This document shows positions 35,282 to 43,955 of a DNA stretch of 64,000 bases, in pieces (the stretch's first letter is position 1; each line of letters begins with the position of its first letter). The notes under the pieces are model-generated. The model was not told the DNA's origin. It searched no databases and worked only from the letters and a program-made list of their open reading frames with translations. The DNA lies in the NCBI RefSeq assembly GCF_003339685.1, contig NZ_QPKI01000022.1, forward strand, positions 1 to 64,000. Direction: 5' to 3'. Source of the stretch: Halomonas sp. DQ26W. Its GTDB lineage: Bacteria; Pseudomonadota; Gammaproteobacteria; Pseudomonadales; Halomonadaceae. A program made the position numbers and the translations under genes.

Positions 35282-35737
35282 ATGCGCGAATTCAAGCGTA
35301 CCGACCGTGTCGGCGATCAGCTACAGAAAGAACTGGCGGTACTGATCCAGCGCGAGGTCAAGGACCCGCGCCTGGGGATGGTCACCGTCAGCGGGGTCAC
35401 GGTCAGCCGTGACCTCGGCTATGCTGACGTCCACGTGACCCTGCTGGGCGAGGAGGACCCCGAGCGCATCCGGGAAAACCTCAAGGTGCTCAAGCAGGCC
35501 GCTGGTTTCCTGCGCAGCCAGGTCGCCCGGCGCATCAAACTGCGCCACGTTCCGGAGCTGCGCTTTCATTACGATGAAAGTGTGGTGCGTGGCCAGCGGC
35601 TGTCGTCGCTGATCGACGAGGCGGTCTCCCGCGATCGTGCCCGTAACGCGGCGGAGGACGGCGAGGCTGCTGGCAATCAAGACGGCGACGTCGCTGACGG
35701 CCAGGCGCATGGCGGCAACGAGGACGAGAGGGACTGA
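35282..35737 (+). CDS. rbfA: 30S ribosome-binding factor RbfA
   Basis: The 151-residue KH-like protein for late 30S maturation and cold adaptation begins MREFKRTDRVGDQLQKELAVL and contains VKDPRLGMVTVSGVTVSRDLGYADVHVTLL and LRHVPELRFHYDESVVRGQRLSSLID. The last 30 residues are an acidic extension (Glu/Asp/Gly-rich) beyond the usual fold. The stop overlaps the truB start by one base (TGATG). Confidence 0.96.
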   Translation: MREFKRTDRVGDQLQKELAVLIQREVKDPRLGMVTVSGVTVSRDLGYADVHVTLLGEEDPERIRENLKVLKQAAGFLRSQVARRIKLRHVPELRFHYDESVVRGQRLSSLIDEAVSRDRARNAAEDGEAAGNQDGDVADGQAHGGNEDERD

Positions 35738-36663
35738 TGGCGCGTCGCCGCCGCGGTCTGCCGGTGAACGGGGTGCTGCTGCTCGACAAGCCCCAGGGTG
35801 CGTCGAGCAACCATGCCCTGCAGCGTGCCCGGCGCTTGTTTCAGGCGCAGAAGGCGGGCCATACCGGTACGCTCGACCCCATGGCGACCGGGCTGTTGCC
35901 GGTCTGCTTCGGCGAGGCGACCAAATTCTCATCGTTCCTGCTGGAGGCCGACAAGGTTTATCGTACCCGCATCCAGTTGGGTGTGGTGACCGATACCGGT
36001 GACGCAGAGGGCGAGGTGGTCGAACGCCATTTAGTACCGGTGCTGAGCGAGAGGGACCTGGAGAGGGTGCTTGAGCGGTTTCGTGGCGATATCGAGCAGG
36101 TTCCGCCGATGTACTCGGCGCTCAAGCATCAGGGCCGCAAGCTCTACGAATTGGCCCGCGAGGGCAAGACGGTGGAGCGTGCAGCCCGTCGCGTGACGGT
36201 GTATGATGCGCGCCTTCTGGCTCATGATGGCGATGGATTTGCGCTGGAAGTGCGCTGTAGCAAGGGTACCTACATTCGTACCCTGGCCGAGGACATCGGT
36301 CGGGCGCTCGGATGCGGCGCCCATATCACGGCGCTGCGGCGGCTCAAGACCGGGCCCTTCGACGCCAGCGACATGGTTGCCTTCGAGGGGCTGGAGGCCC
36401 AGCCAGGCCAGGCCGACCTCGAGGCAAGGCTGCTGCCGGTCGATGTGCTGGTCGAGCATCTGCCGTCGCTCGACCTCGATGCCGAGGCTGCGGGGCGTCT
36501 GCAACACGGGCAGTCGGCCATTGTCGTGCCCAACGCCATGGTGCCGGGTGCGACGACAAGACTCTATCACGACGGGATCTTCATCGGTCTCGGCGTGGTC
36601 AGGGTGGCAGGGGAAATCGTCCCACGCCGCCTGCTGAGTACCGCCACGGTGGACTCGGTGTGA
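35737..36663 (+). CDS. truB: tRNA pseudouridine-55 synthase TruB
   Basis: The 308-residue enzyme makes pseudouridine 55 in the T-loop of tRNAs. [18 protein letters not shown] and [25 protein letters not shown] carry the family motif, with the catalytic Asp at residue 47. [22 protein letters not shown] and [24 protein letters not shown] follow, and a PUA-like C-terminal domain closes the protein. It overlaps rbfA by one base. Confidence 0.96.
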   Translation: MARRRRGLPVNGVLLLDKPQGASSNHALQRARRLFQAQKAGHTGTLDPMATGLLPVCFGEATKFSSFLLEADKVYRTRIQLGVVTDTGDAEGEVVERHLVPVLSERDLERVLERFRGDIEQVPPMYSALKHQGRKLYELAREGKTVERAARRVTVYDARLLAHDGDGFALEVRCSKGTYIRTLAEDIGRALGCGAHITALRRLKTGPFDASDMVAFEGLEAQPGQADLEARLLPVDVLVEHLPSLDLDAEAAGRLQHGQSAIVVPNAMVPGATTRLYHDGIFIGLGVVRVAGEIVPRRLLSTATVDSV

Positions 36664-36754
36664 GACCAGCGCCTTCGGGCGCAGGCGTGGAGACTGCAAA
36701 TATGCGTGGTCTCCGACATTCATTACTCAGGCATATTGCTTACTGGAGAGAAAG

Positions 36755-37024
36755 ATGGCACTTACCGCCGAAAAGAAAGCTGAGATCGTCAATGAATACG
36801 GTCGTGGTGATAACGACACCGGTTCCCCCGAAGTGCAGGTAGCCCTGCTCAGCGCCAACATCGACGGGCTGCAGGATCACTTCAAGACCAATAAGCAGGA
36901 TCACCACTCACGTCGTGGCCTGATCCGCATGGTCAACCAGCGCCGCAAGCTGCTTGACTACCTTAAGCGTAAGGACTTCGAGCGCTATCAGGCACTGATC
37001 CAGCGTCTGGGCCTGCGTCGCTAA
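36755..37024 (+). CDS. rpsO: 30S ribosomal protein S15
   Basis: The 89-residue protein is of normal family length. [54 protein letters not shown] is the 16S rRNA-binding four-helix core, and the end LIQRLGLRR is canonical. It starts after GGAGAG. A 144-bp palindrome begins at its stop codon and an intrinsic terminator follows at 37178. In E. coli S15 represses its own translation; no operator structure was resolved here. Confidence 0.98.
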   Translation: MALTAEKKAEIVNEYGRGDNDTGSPEVQVALLSANIDGLQDHFKTNKQDHHSRRGLIRMVNQRRKLLDYLKRKDFERYQALIQRLGLRR

Positions 37025-37166
37025 GAAAAGGGTATTTCGCTACTGCGCTCGATATCCTGGTCGCCGGCGGTGCTCGGAATCCTCATGTAGCGGGCTACAC
37101 TCCGGTTCCTGCGCTCCGGCGGCAACCAGCCTCTCGTCGCTCGTAACGCGAAATCACCCTTTTCTT
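37023..37166. repeat. Long imperfect palindrome behind rpsO (copy 2 of the CTCA/CTCC fold-back family)
   Basis: Outer arms AAGAAAAGGGT (37023-37033) and its exact complement (37156-37166) enclose inner arms with partial pairing. The centre reads CTCA-TGTAG-cggg-CTACA-CTCC. Total length is 144 bp, the same as the dapB copy. The left arm begins in the rpsO stop codon. Confidence 0.85.
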
Positions 37167-37177
37167 CAGATCATTCG

Positions 37178-37209
37178 AAACGGGTAGCCCCTCCGGGGCT
37201 GCCCGTTTT
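37178..37209 (+). terminator. Intrinsic terminator behind rpsO
   Basis: CGGGTAGCCCC (37181-37191) pairs with GGGGCTGCCCG (37195-37205, one G-U) and TTTT follows. It sits between the palindrome and repeat B, so pnp is likely transcribed partly from its own promoter. Confidence 0.75.
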
Positions 37210-37255
37210 GCTTTCTGCATCCATGACCTAAGGGGCGCTGGGGGCAGGCCGGAGA

Positions 37256-37342
37256 GGAGGTCTTTTGCCAGGGAAGGCAAAAGTAGCGCCCAGGGATGGG
37301 TTCGCAGCGCCTCCTCGCAGGTCTGTCGCCGGATTAGCCCCG
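37256..37342 (+). repeat. Interspersed repeat B, copy 2 (before pnp)
   Basis: The first 59 bases (37256-37314) match the inverse complement of 39695-39753 at 56 positions. A small hairpin TTTTGCC-agggaa-GGCAAAA lies at 37263-37282. The following part (to 37342) matches copy 1 before carA. The frame is open through this repeat into pnp, so the gene start can be misplaced by automatic calling. Confidence 0.8.
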
Positions 37343-37471
37343 AGAGGCGGCGATACGCGATTGCCTTGTGGAAATGTCGCTAACCGGTGGCCCTGGCGCG
37401 CGTCAACCCCTAAAATGGTCGCCGAGTCAAAACGACCTAAACACAGAAAAGTAACGTTGAAGGAAGTCGCC

Positions 37472-39604
37472 GTGAATCCGGTCAAGAAAACATTTCAGTA
37501 CGGTCGCAGTACCGTCATCATGGAAACCGGGCGTATCGCCCGCCAGGCCACCGGGGCCGTGATGGTCACCATGGACGACACCGTTGTGCTCTGCACCGTG
37601 GTCGCCAAGAAAGAAGCCAGGCCCGATCAACCCTTTTTTCCCCTGGCCGTGTTCTATCAGGAGAAGACCTACGCCGTGGGTAAGATCCCCGGCGGCTTCT
37701 TCAAGCGCGAGGGACGTCCCACCGAGAAAGAGACCCTTACCTCTCGCTTGATCGATCGCCCGATCCGTCCGCTGTTCCCGAAGGGGTTCATGAACGAGGT
37801 GCAGGTGATCTGTACCGTGCTCTCCACCGACCGTAACCATGATCCGGATATCGCCGCCCTGCTGGGTACCTCCGCGGCGCTGTCCATCGCCGGTGTACCC
37901 TTCAATGGTCCCATCGGCGCGGCCCGCGTCGGCTTCGACGAGGAGAAGGGCTACTTCCTCAACCCCACGGTGGAGGAGCTTGCCAACTCCGAGCTGAACA
38001 TGGTCGTCGCCGGTACCGAAAAAGCGGTGCTGATGGTGGAGTCCGAAGCCAAGGAGCTGCTCGAGGACGAAATGCTCGGCGCCGTGCTCTATGGCCACCA
38101 GGAAATGCAGGTTGCCATCCAGGCCATCAACGAACTGACCGCCGAGGCCGGTAAGCCGAAGTGGGACTGGCAGCCCCCGGCCGAGAATACCGCACTGAAG
38201 TCTGCTGTGATCGAGGCCTTCGAGGCAAAGGTGGGTGAGGCCTACCGTATCACCGACAAGATGATTCGTCAGGATGCGCTTTCCGCTCTGAAATCTGAGG
38301 CCGTCGAGCAATTGGCCGGTGAAGACGAAGGCAAGTTCGACGCCGATGAGGTCAAGGGTGCCTTCGCCGGCCTGGAGAAGCGCGTGGTGCGCTCCCGGGT
38401 GGTTAAGGGGGAACCGCGTATCGACGGTCGCGATCAGAAGACCGTGCGTCCTTTGAATATCGAAGTGGGCAGCCTGCCCAAGACCCATGGTTCATCGACC
38501 TTCACCCGCGGCGAGACCCAGGCAATCGTCATTGCCACCCTGGGCACCCTACGCGATGCTCAACTGATCGAGTCGCTGGAAGGGGAGCGCAAGGATCGCT
38601 TCATGCTGCACTACAACTTCCCTCCCTATTGTGTCGGTGAAGCCGGCTTCATGGGCGGGCCCAAGCGTCGCGAGATCGGCCACGGCCGCCTGGCACGTCG
38701 CAGCATCGAGGCCATGTTGCCGTCGTCCGAGGATTTCCCCTATACCATCCGTGTTGTCTCCGAGATTACCGAATCCAACGGTTCGAGCTCAATGGCGTCG
38801 GTGTGTGGTTCCTCGCTGGCGCTGATGGACGCCGGCGTGCCGATGAAGGCTCCGGTGGCAGGTATCGCCATGGGTCTGGTCAAGGATGCCGATGGCTTCG
38901 CCGTGCTAACCGATATCCTGGGCGACGAGGATCACCTCGGCGACATGGACTTCAAGGTGGCCGGTAGCGCAGAAGGTGTCACCGCCCTTCAGATGGACAT
39001 CAAGATCGAAGGCATCAACGAGGAGATCATGGAGGTGGCCCTGCAGCAGGCCAATCAGGCTCGCTTGAACATACTCCAGCAGATGAATGACGTGATCGCC
39101 CAGAGCCGGGCCGAGGTGTCCGAGAACGCCCCCTCCATGGCGACCATCAAGATCGATCCGGACAAGATCCGCGACGTCATCGGCAAGGGCGGTGCCACCA
39201 TTCGCAAGATCTGCGAAGACACCGGTGCTTCCATCGATCTCGACGACGACGGTACCGTACGCATCTACGCCGAGGACAAGGCTGCGGCCAAGAAGGCCAT
39301 CGATACCGTGCTGGCGATCACTGCCGAGGCGGAAATTGGCAAGCTCTACCGCGGTAAGGTAGTACGTATCGCCGACTTCGGTGCCTTCATCAACATCATG
39401 CCAGGGACCGACGGGCTGGTGCACATCTCGCAGATCGTGCCCGAGCGGGTCAACGACGTGCGTGATTTCCTCAACGAGGGCGACGAGGCCATCGTCAAGG
39501 TGCTCGACATCGACAACCGCAACCGCGTGAAGCTCTCCATCAAGGAGATCACCCCGGAAGAGAAGGCCGCCTTCGAAGCGGCGGAAGCCGAACCTGTCGC
39601 CTGA
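37472..39604 (+). CDS. pnp: Polyribonucleotide nucleotidyltransferase (PNPase)
   Basis: The 710-residue phosphorolytic 3'-5' exoribonuclease is a degradosome component. It starts [28 protein letters not shown] and has two RNase PH domains (the second with [13 protein letters not shown] and [19 protein letters not shown]). The KH domain [33 protein letters not shown] is near 560, and a C-terminal S1 domain ([30 protein letters not shown]) is near 625. The start is GTG at 37472, 5 bases after AAGGAAG; an upstream in-frame ATG at 37265 lies in repeat B and is rejected. Confidence 0.97.
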   Translation: MNPVKKTFQYGRSTVIMETGRIARQATGAVMVTMDDTVVLCTVVAKKEARPDQPFFPLAVFYQEKTYAVGKIPGGFFKREGRPTEKETLTSRLIDRPIRPLFPKGFMNEVQVICTVLSTDRNHDPDIAALLGTSAALSIAGVPFNGPIGAARVGFDEEKGYFLNPTVEELANSELNMVVAGTEKAVLMVESEAKELLEDEMLGAVLYGHQEMQVAIQAINELTAEAGKPKWDWQPPAENTALKSAVIEAFEAKVGEAYRITDKMIRQDALSALKSEAVEQLAGEDEGKFDADEVKGAFAGLEKRVVRSRVVKGEPRIDGRDQKTVRPLNIEVGSLPKTHGSSTFTRGETQAIVIATLGTLRDAQLIESLEGERKDRFMLHYNFPPYCVGEAGFMGGPKRREIGHGRLARRSIEAMLPSSEDFPYTIRVVSEITESNGSSSMASVCGSSLALMDAGVPMKAPVAGIAMGLVKDADGFAVLTDILGDEDHLGDMDFKVAGSAEGVTALQMDIKIEGINEEIMEVALQQANQARLNILQQMNDVIAQSRAEVSENAPSMATIKIDPDKIRDVIGKGGATIRKICEDTGASIDLDDDGTVRIYAEDKAAAKKAIDTVLAITAEAEIGKLYRGKVVRIADFGAFINIMPGTDGLVHISQIVPERVNDVRDFLNEGDEAIVKVLDIDNRNRVKLSIKEITPEEKAAFEAAEAEPVA

Positions 39605-39623
39605 GACAGCCAGGGTTCCAACG

Positions 39624-39662
39624 AAAACCGCCCCCATGGCCTGGCCATGGGGGCGGTTTTTT
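39624..39662 (+). terminator. Strong intrinsic terminator of pnp
   Basis: An 18-base arm AAAACCGCCCCCATGGCC is mirrored perfectly at 39643-39660 and the T run continues to 39662. It is strongly structured in both directions. Confidence 0.85.
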
Positions 39663-39675
39663 GTCGCCGCGGCTC

Positions 39676-39753
39676 TCCGGCAACAGATCAACGCGGAGGC
39701 GCTGTAAACCCCTCCCTGGGCGCTACTTTTGCCTTCCCTGGCAAAAGACCTCC
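39676..39753 (-). repeat. Interspersed repeat B, copy 3 (behind pnp, inverted)
   Basis: On the minus strand this repeats copy 2 nearly exactly (56 of 59 bases), including the TTTTGCC/GGCAAAA hairpin. Together with copy 2 it makes pnp lie between inverted repeats about 2.4 kb apart. It lies between the pnp terminator and the convergent thiolase gene. Confidence 0.8.
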
Positions 39754-39792
39754 GCTCAGATCTGTTCCCGGCGCCTGGCGGAGTGTGTGACC

Positions 39793-40968
39793 TTACCTCT
39801 CGATGGCGAGGGCAACCCCCTGCCCCCCACCGATGCATAGGGTCGCCAGGCCCTTCTTGGCGTCGCGCGCGATCATCTCGTGCAGCAGGGTCACAAACAC
39901 GCGGCAGCCGGAGGCGCCGATCGGGTGGCCAAGGGCAATGGCGCCACCGTTGACGTTGACCTTGGAGACATCCCAGCCCAACTCCTTGTTGACCGACAGG
40001 GCCTGGGCGGCGAAGGCTTCGTTTGCCTCGACCAGGTCGAGGTCCTCCAGCGACCAGCCGGCCTTCTCCAGGCAGCGGCGGGTGGCCGGCGCAGGGCCGA
40101 TGCCCATGATGGCCGGGTCGACGCCCGCGTTGGCGTAGGCAGCGATGCGGGCGAGCGGCTCAAGGCCCAGCTGCTTGGCTTTCTCGGCGGAGCAGATCAT
40201 CACCACAGCGGCGCCGTCGTTGAGTGAGGAGGCGTTGCCGGCGGTGATGGTGCCATCCTTCTTGAACGCTGGCCTCATGCCGCCGAGCTTGTCGGCGCTC
40301 ACTTCGCGCGGGTTTTCGTCGGTGTCGAAGACCACCGGGTCCCCCTTGCGCTGGGGAATTTCCACCGGCACGATCTGGCTCTTGAACTTGCCATCACGAA
40401 TAGCGGCAGCAGCCTTCTGCTGGGAAGCCGCGGCGAACTCGTCCATCTGCTCGCGGGTGATATCGTACTTCTCCGCCAGGTTTTCGGCGGTGATGCCCAT
40501 GTGGTAGTTGTTGAAGGCATCCCACAGGCCGTCGTGGACCATGGTGTCGACGGCCTTCCAGTCACCCATGCGCTGGCCGTTGCGCGAATTGGGTAGTACG
40601 TGCGGGGATGCCGACATGTTTTCCTGGCCGCCGGCGAGAATCAGCTCCGCGTCACCGCAGCGGATTGCCTGGGTGGCCAGGTGCAGCGCCTTGAGGCCGG
40701 AGCCGCAGACCTTGTTGATGGTCATGGCGGGCACGGTGTCGGGCAGGCCGGCCTTGATGGCGGCCTGGCGAGCGGGGTTCTGGCCCACGCCGGCGGTCAG
40801 GACCTGGCCCAGGAGGACCTCATCGACCTGGTCGCCGGAAACGCCGGTGCTGGCGAGGATATCCTTGATTACCAGAGCGCCCAGGTCGCTGGCGGGAATA
40901 CCGGCCAGTGAGCCACCGAAGGCCCCTACGGCGGTACGGCGGGCGGCAACGATTACCACATCTTGCAT
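39793..40968 (-). CDS. Acetyl-CoA C-acetyltransferase (thiolase)
   Basis: The 391-residue thiolase condenses two acetyl-CoA to acetoacetyl-CoA, or the reverse. [14 protein letters not shown] near residue 89 holds the nucleophilic Cys, [19 protein letters not shown] near 348 the catalytic His, and [14 protein letters not shown] the second Cys. In this setting it may feed polyhydroxybutyrate (PhaA role) or acetoacetate metabolism (AtoB role); there is no phaB/phaC nearby to decide. AGGAGAG lies 8 bases before the ATG. It is a single gene between convergent pnp and the pan cluster. Confidence 0.94.
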   Translation of the reverse strand: MQDVVIVAARRTAVGAFGGSLAGIPASDLGALVIKDILASTGVSGDQVDEVLLGQVLTAGVGQNPARQAAIKAGLPDTVPAMTINKVCGSGLKALHLATQAIRCGDAELILAGGQENMSASPHVLPNSRNGQRMGDWKAVDTMVHDGLWDAFNNYHMGITAENLAEKYDITREQMDEFAAASQQKAAAAIRDGKFKSQIVPVEIPQRKGDPVVFDTDENPREVSADKLGGMRPAFKKDGTITAGNASSLNDGAAVVMICSAEKAKQLGLEPLARIAAYANAGVDPAIMGIGPAPATRRCLEKAGWSLEDLDLVEANEAFAAQALSVNKELGWDVSKVNVNGGAIALGHPIGASGCRVFVTLLHEMIARDAKKGLATLCIGGGQGVALAIER

Positions 40969-41105
40969 AGGAAACTCTCCTTAAGTCTGTCGCGGACTAT
41001 AACGCTCTCAGCATAGGCGAGGCTTGTGCGCTGCGGCAATGCCCCATGGGGTGAAATTCGTCAGTGAATGGGGTCGATGGGTTGTCCGGCGATGACGGCT
41101 TTCCG

Positions 41106-41486
41106 TTAGACGAGCTGAACGGGTATGGCATTGCTGGTGTGGCTGACGTCGTTGCCTTCCTTCAAATAGACCAGGGCTGGCTGGTGATTTTCCACTTCTG
41201 CATCGCTGTAGTGGGCATAGCTGCAGATGATTACCCGGTCGCCGGGGCCGGCCAGGTGGGCGGCGGCACCGTTGATGGAGATCACCTGTGAGCCTTCCTC
41301 GGCGCGGATGGCGTAGGTGGTGAAGCGCTGGCCGTTCTCCACGTTATAGATCTGAATCTGCTCATTCTCGCGTAACCCCGACAGGTCCAGCAGGTCTCCG
41401 TCGATGGCACAGGAGCCTTCATAGTTGAGTACGGCATGAGTGACGCGGGCCATGTGGAGCTTGGCCTTGAGCATGATGGTGTACAT
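41106..41486 (-). CDS. panD: Aspartate 1-decarboxylase
   Basis: The 126-residue proenzyme makes beta-alanine for pantothenate. The self-cleavage site YEGSCAID places Gly24-Ser25 at the family position, Ser25 becoming the pyruvoyl group. [21 protein letters not shown] is the conserved core. It is the last gene of the minus-strand pcnB-folK-panB-panC-panD cluster, 51 bases behind panC. With PanC downstream in the pathway, both beta-alanine and pantoate come from this cluster. Confidence 0.96.
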   Translation of the reverse strand: MYTIMLKAKLHMARVTHAVLNYEGSCAIDGDLLDLSGLRENEQIQIYNVENGQRFTTYAIRAEEGSQVISINGAAAHLAGPGDRVIICSYAHYSDAEVENHQPALVYLKEGNDVSHTSNAIPVQLV

Positions 41487-41537
41487 GGAAGCGCTTCCTC
41501 CGGAATACGGTGCAAGGGGTGCACGTCGAACGCCGCA

Positions 41538-42386
41538 TCAACGCGGCAATGTCAGGGTCAGGTTGTCGATCAAGCGGGTCGGTCCCAGCCGGGTGGCGAC
41601 GAGCAGCACGGCATCCCGGGTAGCCGCGGTGACCGGCGCCAGGTCGGTGGCGCGAAGCTCCAGGTAGTCCGGCTCGAAGCCATACTGCCGCAGTCGGGCC
41701 AGGCCTGCTTCAAGGCTGGTGGCGACCGGCTCGCCGGCCTCCAGGCCGTCGCGCAGCTCGCAGAGCGTCTGGTAGAGCCGGGGTGCGGTGGCGCGTTGGT
41801 CAGGGTCAAGGTAACCATTGCGCGAGGAGAGCGCCAGGCCATCCTCGTCGCGCACGATGGGCACCCCGACGATCTTGATGGGGAAGTGCAGGTCTTCCAC
41901 CAGCTTGCGAATCACTGCCAGCTGTTGATAGTCCTTTTCACCGAAGCAGGCCGTGTCGGGCTGTACCAGGTTGAACAGGATGCTCACCACGGTGGATACG
42001 CCGTCGAAGTGGCCGGGCCTTGCGCCGCCACACAGCCCCTCGCTGACGTCAGGCACGCATACCCGGGTCTGGTCGTCCAGGCCGCGTGGGTAGAGCATTG
42101 TCGTATCGGGAGTAAACAGCAGGTCGCAGCCCGCTTCTGCGAGTTTGGCCTGATCGTCGGCCAGCGTGCGAGGGTAGGAATCCAGGTCCTCGCTGGGGCC
42201 GAACTGAAGCGGATTGACGAAGATCGTCGCCACCAATACGTCAGCGTGGCGGCGTGCGGTCTCCACCAGGGCAATGTGCCCGGCGTGCAGGTTGCCCATC
42301 GTCGGTACCAGGGCGATACGCTGGCCACGTTGGCGATGCACATCGAGGGTCTCACGCAGCGCAGGGATATCTCTCAGGGTACGCAT
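41538..42386 (-). CDS. panC: Pantothenate synthetase
   Basis: The 282-residue ATP-dependent ligase joins pantoate and beta-alanine. The nucleotidyl motif [15 protein letters not shown] is near residue 29 (HxGH type). [38 protein letters not shown] and [18 protein letters not shown] (KMSKS-like SSRN) are all family blocks. It is separated from panB by 170 bases containing copy 3 of the palindromic family. Confidence 0.97.
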   Translation of the reverse strand: MRTLRDIPALRETLDVHRQRGQRIALVPTMGNLHAGHIALVETARRHADVLVATIFVNPLQFGPSEDLDSYPRTLADDQAKLAEAGCDLLFTPDTTMLYPRGLDDQTRVCVPDVSEGLCGGARPGHFDGVSTVVSILFNLVQPDTACFGEKDYQQLAVIRKLVEDLHFPIKIVGVPIVRDEDGLALSSRNGYLDPDQRATAPRLYQTLCELRDGLEAGEPVATSLEAGLARLRQYGFEPDYLELRATDLAPVTAATRDAVLLVATRLGPTRLIDNLTLTLPR

Positions 42387-42422
42387 CTAGAACTCCAGGG
42401 TGTCACGAGGGAACCCGGCTTT

Positions 42423-42551
42423 GTACGAAAACTGCCTGGGCTCGGCCATGCGGCGTTAAAAATTGGCTCAAAATGCTCATTTACACCCCGTAAACTCCAC
42501 TTTTTCGCCGATTTTTGCCTTGCCTGACCTTCGCTCGCCGACTTTTCGAAC
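42423..42551. repeat. Long imperfect palindrome between panB and panC (copy 3 of the CTCA/CTCC fold-back family)
   Basis: Outer arms GTACGAAAA (42423-42431) and TTTTCGAAC (42543-42551) pair with one mismatch. Inner arms such as AAAAATTGGC/GCCGATTTTT pair well. The centre is CTCA-TTTAC-acccc-GTAAA-CTCC. Length is 129 bp. It begins 5 bases beyond the panB stop. Arms are unrelated to the other two copies, but the CTCA/CTCC core and 5-bp tip architecture are the same. Confidence 0.8.
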
Positions 42552-42556
42552 ATAGC

Positions 42557-43348
42557 CTAGAAACCATGTTCCTCGGCCGGGAAGCGTCGCGCCTTGACGT
42601 CCTCGTGATAGCGACGGAAGGCGCCCGGGATGTCGTCGGCCTCCGCCATGAAGTTCTTGACGAAGCGTGGCACGCGGCCGTGGGTCACACCCAGCACGTC
42701 ATGCATCACCAGTATCTGGCCGTCGGTGTCGGGGCCGGCACCGATGCCGATCACCGGCACGTCGAGTGCCTCGGTGATGGCTCGGCCGAGGCTGGCCGGT
42801 ACGCACTCAAGCAGTATCACCGAGGCACCTGCCGCCACCAGGGTGCGGGCATCTTCGAGGATCTGCGTGGCGCGTTCGGCGTCGCGTCCCTGCACCTTGT
42901 AACCGCCGAGCTGATAGACGGTTTGTGGCGTCAGCCCCAGGTGAGCGCAGACGGGCACCCCCCGTTGTGTCAGCTCACGTATGCCGTCGGCCATCCAGGC
43001 TTCGCCTTCCACTTTGACAAGTTCGGCACCGGCACGCATCAGCGCACCGGCATCCTGTAGCAGGCGCTCCTGGCTGGAGTTGCTCATGAAAGGCAGGTCG
43101 ACCATCAGCAGGCTTTGCCCCTTGCCACGCGCCACGCAGCGGGTGTGGTAGCAGATATCGTCAAGGGTGACCGGAAGGGTGCTGGCATGGCCCTGCAGCA
43201 CCATGCCCAGGGAGTCGCCGACCAGCAGCACATCGATGCCGGCCTCGGACGCGCTCCTGGCAAAGGAGGCATCATAGGCTGTCAGGCAACTGAAGGTTTC
43301 GCCTGCGCGCTTGTGGGCCTGCAGCGTGCTCAGGGTGACGGTTTTCAT
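42557..43348 (-). CDS. panB: 3-methyl-2-oxobutanoate hydroxymethyltransferase
   Basis: The 263-residue enzyme adds a one-carbon unit from methylenetetrahydrofolate to ketoisovalerate, the first step to pantoate. FSCLTAYDASFARSASEAGIDVLLVGDSLGMVLQGH has the Mg-binding Asp, VKVEGEAWM the second metal site, and AHLGLTPQTVYQLGGYKVQGRD and GIGAGPDTDGQILVMHD are signature blocks. Its neighbour folK makes the pterin precursor, so folate and pantothenate genes are clustered. Confidence 0.97.
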   Translation of the reverse strand: MKTVTLSTLQAHKRAGETFSCLTAYDASFARSASEAGIDVLLVGDSLGMVLQGHASTLPVTLDDICYHTRCVARGKGQSLLMVDLPFMSNSSQERLLQDAGALMRAGAELVKVEGEAWMADGIRELTQRGVPVCAHLGLTPQTVYQLGGYKVQGRDAERATQILEDARTLVAAGASVILLECVPASLGRAITEALDVPVIGIGAGPDTDGQILVMHDVLGVTHGRVPRFVKNFMAEADDIPGAFRRYHEDVKARRFPAEEHGF

Positions 43349-43463
43349 GGCGTGCTCTCGTGTTGTCTTCGGGTCGGCCGAGGTTTGCCGCGCTGCCTTG
43401 CGGTGGACGTGATTGTTACCAGAATGCGGTCGTGGTGTCGATGGGTAACACCTACCTCGAAAG

Positions 43464-43955
43464 TTAAGGTAACACTTTGATCAGGTCCGGTGACGCCAGC
43501 GACTCGGCCAGCGCCTTGACGCCTCGGCCATCGGGCAAGATCAGCGCCGGGGACAGCTCGGCGAGGGGGACCATGACAAAGACACGCGCGCTCATCTCGG
43601 GATGGGGCACGCGTAACCGAGGCATCTCGATGACCTGCTTCCCGAACAATAGCAGGTCCAGGTCTAGGGTGCGGGGACCCCAGTGACGTCGGCGAACGCG
43701 GCGATGGCGCTGTTCCAGCGCCTGCAACTGATCGAGCAGCGCCAGCGGTGAGAGCCGGGTCGCCAGGTGGGCCACGGCATTGACGAAATCGGGTTGGTCC
43801 TGGGGGCCGAGGGGGCGGCTGGCGTACAGGCTCGATGCATCGAGCCGATGGGTCAACGGTAGTTCGCCGAGCGCCTCAAGGGCCTGGGCGACCTGCGCTT
43901 CGGGCTCGTCGAGGTTGCTGCCGAGCCCCACGTAGGCGTCGACCAGCGGTGTCAC
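43464..43955 (-). CDS. folK: 2-amino-4-hydroxy-6-hydroxymethyldihydropteridine pyrophosphokinase
   Basis: The 163-residue HPPK transfers pyrophosphate to hydroxymethyldihydropterin for folate. YVGLGSNLDEPEAQV, SLYASRPLGPQDQPDFVNAV, RRRHWGPRTLDLDLLLFG (catalytic DLDLLLF) and VPHPEMSARVFVMVPL are the family motifs. It starts with GTG overlapping the pcnB stop (GTGA), so it is translationally coupled to pcnB. Confidence 0.96.
   Translation of the reverse strand: MTPLVDAYVGLGSNLDEPEAQVAQALEALGELPLTHRLDASSLYASRPLGPQDQPDFVNAVAHLATRLSPLALLDQLQALEQRHRRVRRRHWGPRTLDLDLLLFGKQVIEMPRLRVPHPEMSARVFVMVPLAELSPALILPDGRGVKALAESLASPDLIKVLP

Noticed and set aside
37265..37471. N-terminal extension of PNPase by 69 codons from an upstream ATG
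   Set aside because: The extension translates repeat B, has no ribosome binding site, and PNPase normally begins at NPVKKTF.
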